From DATBLZ01 sp036555065 (lineage in GTDB: Bacteria; Pseudomonadota; Gammaproteobacteria; Steroidobacterales; Rariloculaceae): a stretch of DNA of 7,627 nucleotides. The notes under the pieces were generated by a model. It was not told where the DNA came from. It worked only from the letters and a program-made list of their open reading frames with translations, and did not search any database. Positions 6,287 to 7,627 of this stretch are shown here, piece after piece; within the stretch, counting starts at the first letter, position 1, and each line of letters begins with the position of its first letter. The stretch is from contig DATBLZ010000178.1 of the NCBI GenBank assembly GCA_036555065.1, positions 1 through 7,627 on the forward strand. Reading direction: 5' to 3'. The translations under genes and the position numbers were made by a program.

Positions 6287-7627
6287 ATGGCTAGCGTCTC
6301 GCCCAATCGCGACGGGCTCGTGCGGCGGATCGCGGCCGTGACTTTCGCGACCCTGATTCTCGGCCTGCTCGTTGTGTCCTTTTCACCCGCACAGGATCGG
6401 CCGACGACGTTCGCCGGCCCGCCGTCGTTCGCCGATATCGTCGAGAAGGTGAGTCCCGCCGTCGTCGACATCTCGGTTGCCAAGTCGGCGCAAATGATGC
6501 CGACAGCGGAATTGCGCCGGCTGCCGCCCGGAGCCGATGATTTCTTCGAGCGCTTCTTCGGCGCTCCGGGGTTTCCGAATTTCCGCGACACGCCGCACCG
6601 CATAGAGGCGCTCGGGACCGGGTTCGTGATCGACGCCGACGGCTACATCGCGACGAATCGGCACGTCATCGAAGGCGCCGATGAAGTTTTCGTCACGCTC
6701 GAATCCGGAACTCGACTGCCGGCCACGGTCGTCGGGCAGGATGAGCGCACCGATCTCGCGTTGCTCAAGGTCGATGCGCCCGATGGTCTCGTGGCGCTCG
6801 ACTTCGGCAACTCGGACCGCGCACGCGTCGGCGACTGGGTGCTTGCGATCGGCAACCCGTTCGGCCTCGGCGGAACCGCGACCGCGGGCATCATCTCCGC
6901 GCGCGGCCGCGACATCGATTCGGGACTCTACGATGACTACATCCAGATCGACGCGCCGATCAACCAAGGCAACTCCGGCGGCCCCGTGTTCAATGCAGCC
7001 GGTGAGGTGATCGGCATCAACACTTCGATCATCTCGCCGAACGGCGGAAACGTCGGAATCGGTCTTGCGATACCCGCGAATCAGGCCAAGGCCATTATCG
7101 CGGAGCTCAAGGAGACCGGTGCCGTGAGCCGCGGCTGGCTCGGTGTTCAAATCCAGAGCCTCGATGAGGAGCTCGCAGCGAGTCTCGATATCGATGGAAC
7201 CAAAGGCGCCTTGATCGCCGACATCGTCGCCGGCGGACCTGCCGAGCGCGCGGGACTGCATATCGGCGACGTCGTCACGAAATTCGCGGGCAAGCCCGTC
7301 GACTCGCCGAAGACTTTGGGACGCCTCGTCGCCGAGCAGGACTCGGGCAGCCGAGTGGAGTTGACCGTCTACCGCGATGGCGCAGCCCGGAATATCTCAG
7401 TGGAGCTCGGCGAGCTCGAGACGCCGGCGACCGTCGCAAGCTCATCCCCTGGCCACGGCGAGGATGTCGGCACTGCCGTGGGCTTGAGCTTGCGCGACTT
7501 GAGCCAAGCGGATCGCGAGGAGCTCGGGCTCGACGCTTCGGTCCGCGGCGCGATCGTGGTCGGCGTCGAGGACGGGAGTCTCGCGGCGCGGCAGGGCATC
7601 GAGCCCGGCGACGTGATCGTGCAGGTC
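6287..7627 (+). CDS. Do-family serine protease (DegP/HtrA/MucD type), 3'-truncated
   Basis: A periplasmic protease/chaperone that degrades or refolds damaged envelope proteins. The frame is open to the window end (447 residues, no stop seen). Residues about 15-35 form a hydrophobic signal segment with possible cleavage after SPA-35. The trypsin-like domain carries the triad His126 (ATNRHVIEG), Asp156 (RTDLALLKV) and Ser230 (QGNSGGPVFN). The loop between FADIVEKVSPAVVDI and GTGFVID is short, more like DegQ or MucD than the long Q-linker loop of E. coli DegP. PDZ1 spans about 280-377, starting GWLGV. PDZ2 begins near residue 398 and is cut at GDVIVQV. Members with two PDZ domains usually run to about 470-500 residues, so only a few dozen residues are missing. 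The gene is divergent from the two-component operon and shares its control region, suggesting joint stress control. DegP-like versus DegQ-like cannot be settled here. Confidence 0.95.
   Translation, partial: MASVSPNRDGLVRRIAAVTFATLILGLLVVSFSPAQDRPTTFAGPPSFADIVEKVSPAVVDISVAKSAQMMPTAELRRLPPGADDFFERFFGAPGFPNFRDTPHRIEALGTGFVIDADGYIATNRHVIEGADEVFVTLESGTRLPATVVGQDERTDLALLKVDAPDGLVALDFGNSDRARVGDWVLAIGNPFGLGGTATAGIISARGRDIDSGLYDDYIQIDAPINQGNSGGPVFNAAGEVIGINTSIISPNGGNVGIGLAIPANQAKAIIAELKETGAVSRGWLGVQIQSLDEELAASLDIDGTKGALIADIVAGGPAERAGLHIGDVVTKFAGKPVDSPKTLGRLVAEQDSGSRVELTVYRDGAARNISVELGELETPATVASSSPGHGEDVGTAVGLSLRDLSQADREELGLDASVRGAIVVGVEDGSLAARQGIEPGDVIVQV

Noticed and set aside
6383..7261. A 292-codon open frame on the minus strand opposite the protease
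   Set aside because: The plus strand carries an intact HtrA catalytic triad and PDZ domain; the antisense frame has no recognisable motif.

Overview
The window is high-GC chromosomal DNA from a Gram-negative bacterium. The evidence is an outer-membrane beta-barrel protein, Sec signal peptides, an OmpR-type two-component system and a DegP/HtrA periplasmic protease. The gene families (DUF5916 outer-membrane protein, a small exported protein resembling DUF6491, hypoxanthine-DNA glycosylase) suggest a gammaproteobacterium near the Lysobacterales or Steroidobacterales. That placement is inference. I see no mobile element, CRISPR array, tRNA or rRNA. Coding density is about 95%, and each strand carries long antisense open frames that are GC-driven shadows.

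Layout. (1) 1-440, plus strand: the 3' part of a DNA-deoxyinosine (hypoxanthine) glycosylase gene, cut by the window edge. (2) 441-650: a short intergenic stretch ending in a perfect 11-bp hairpin with a UUCG tetraloop. (3) 651-2855, minus strand: a 734-residue exported protein with a CBM9-like N-terminal domain and a DUF5916 barrel. (4) 2885-3631, plus strand: a HAD-superfamily hydrolase, divergent from the barrel gene with only 29 bp between start codons and overlapping the next gene tail-to-tail by 26 bp. (5) 6129-3606, minus strand: an apparent three-gene operon read as small exported protein, OmpR-family response regulator, then sensor histidine kinase, with gaps of 18 and 25 bp. (6) 6287 to the window end, plus strand: a Do-family (DegP/HtrA/MucD) serine protease, truncated in its second PDZ domain.

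How they may work together. Regions 5 and 6 share one 157-bp divergent control region (6130-6286) rich in short inverted and direct repeats. A periplasmic protease opposite an operon encoding a small exported protein, a regulator and a membrane kinase resembles the logic of an envelope-stress module such as Cpx, though the families are not the Cpx ones. The most interesting hypothesis here is that the regulator controls both its own operon and the protease through these repeats, and that the small protein modulates the kinase. The glycosylase, the DUF5916 barrel and the HAD hydrolase look like independent neighbours. All gene families are known; I find no strong evidence of a wholly new system.
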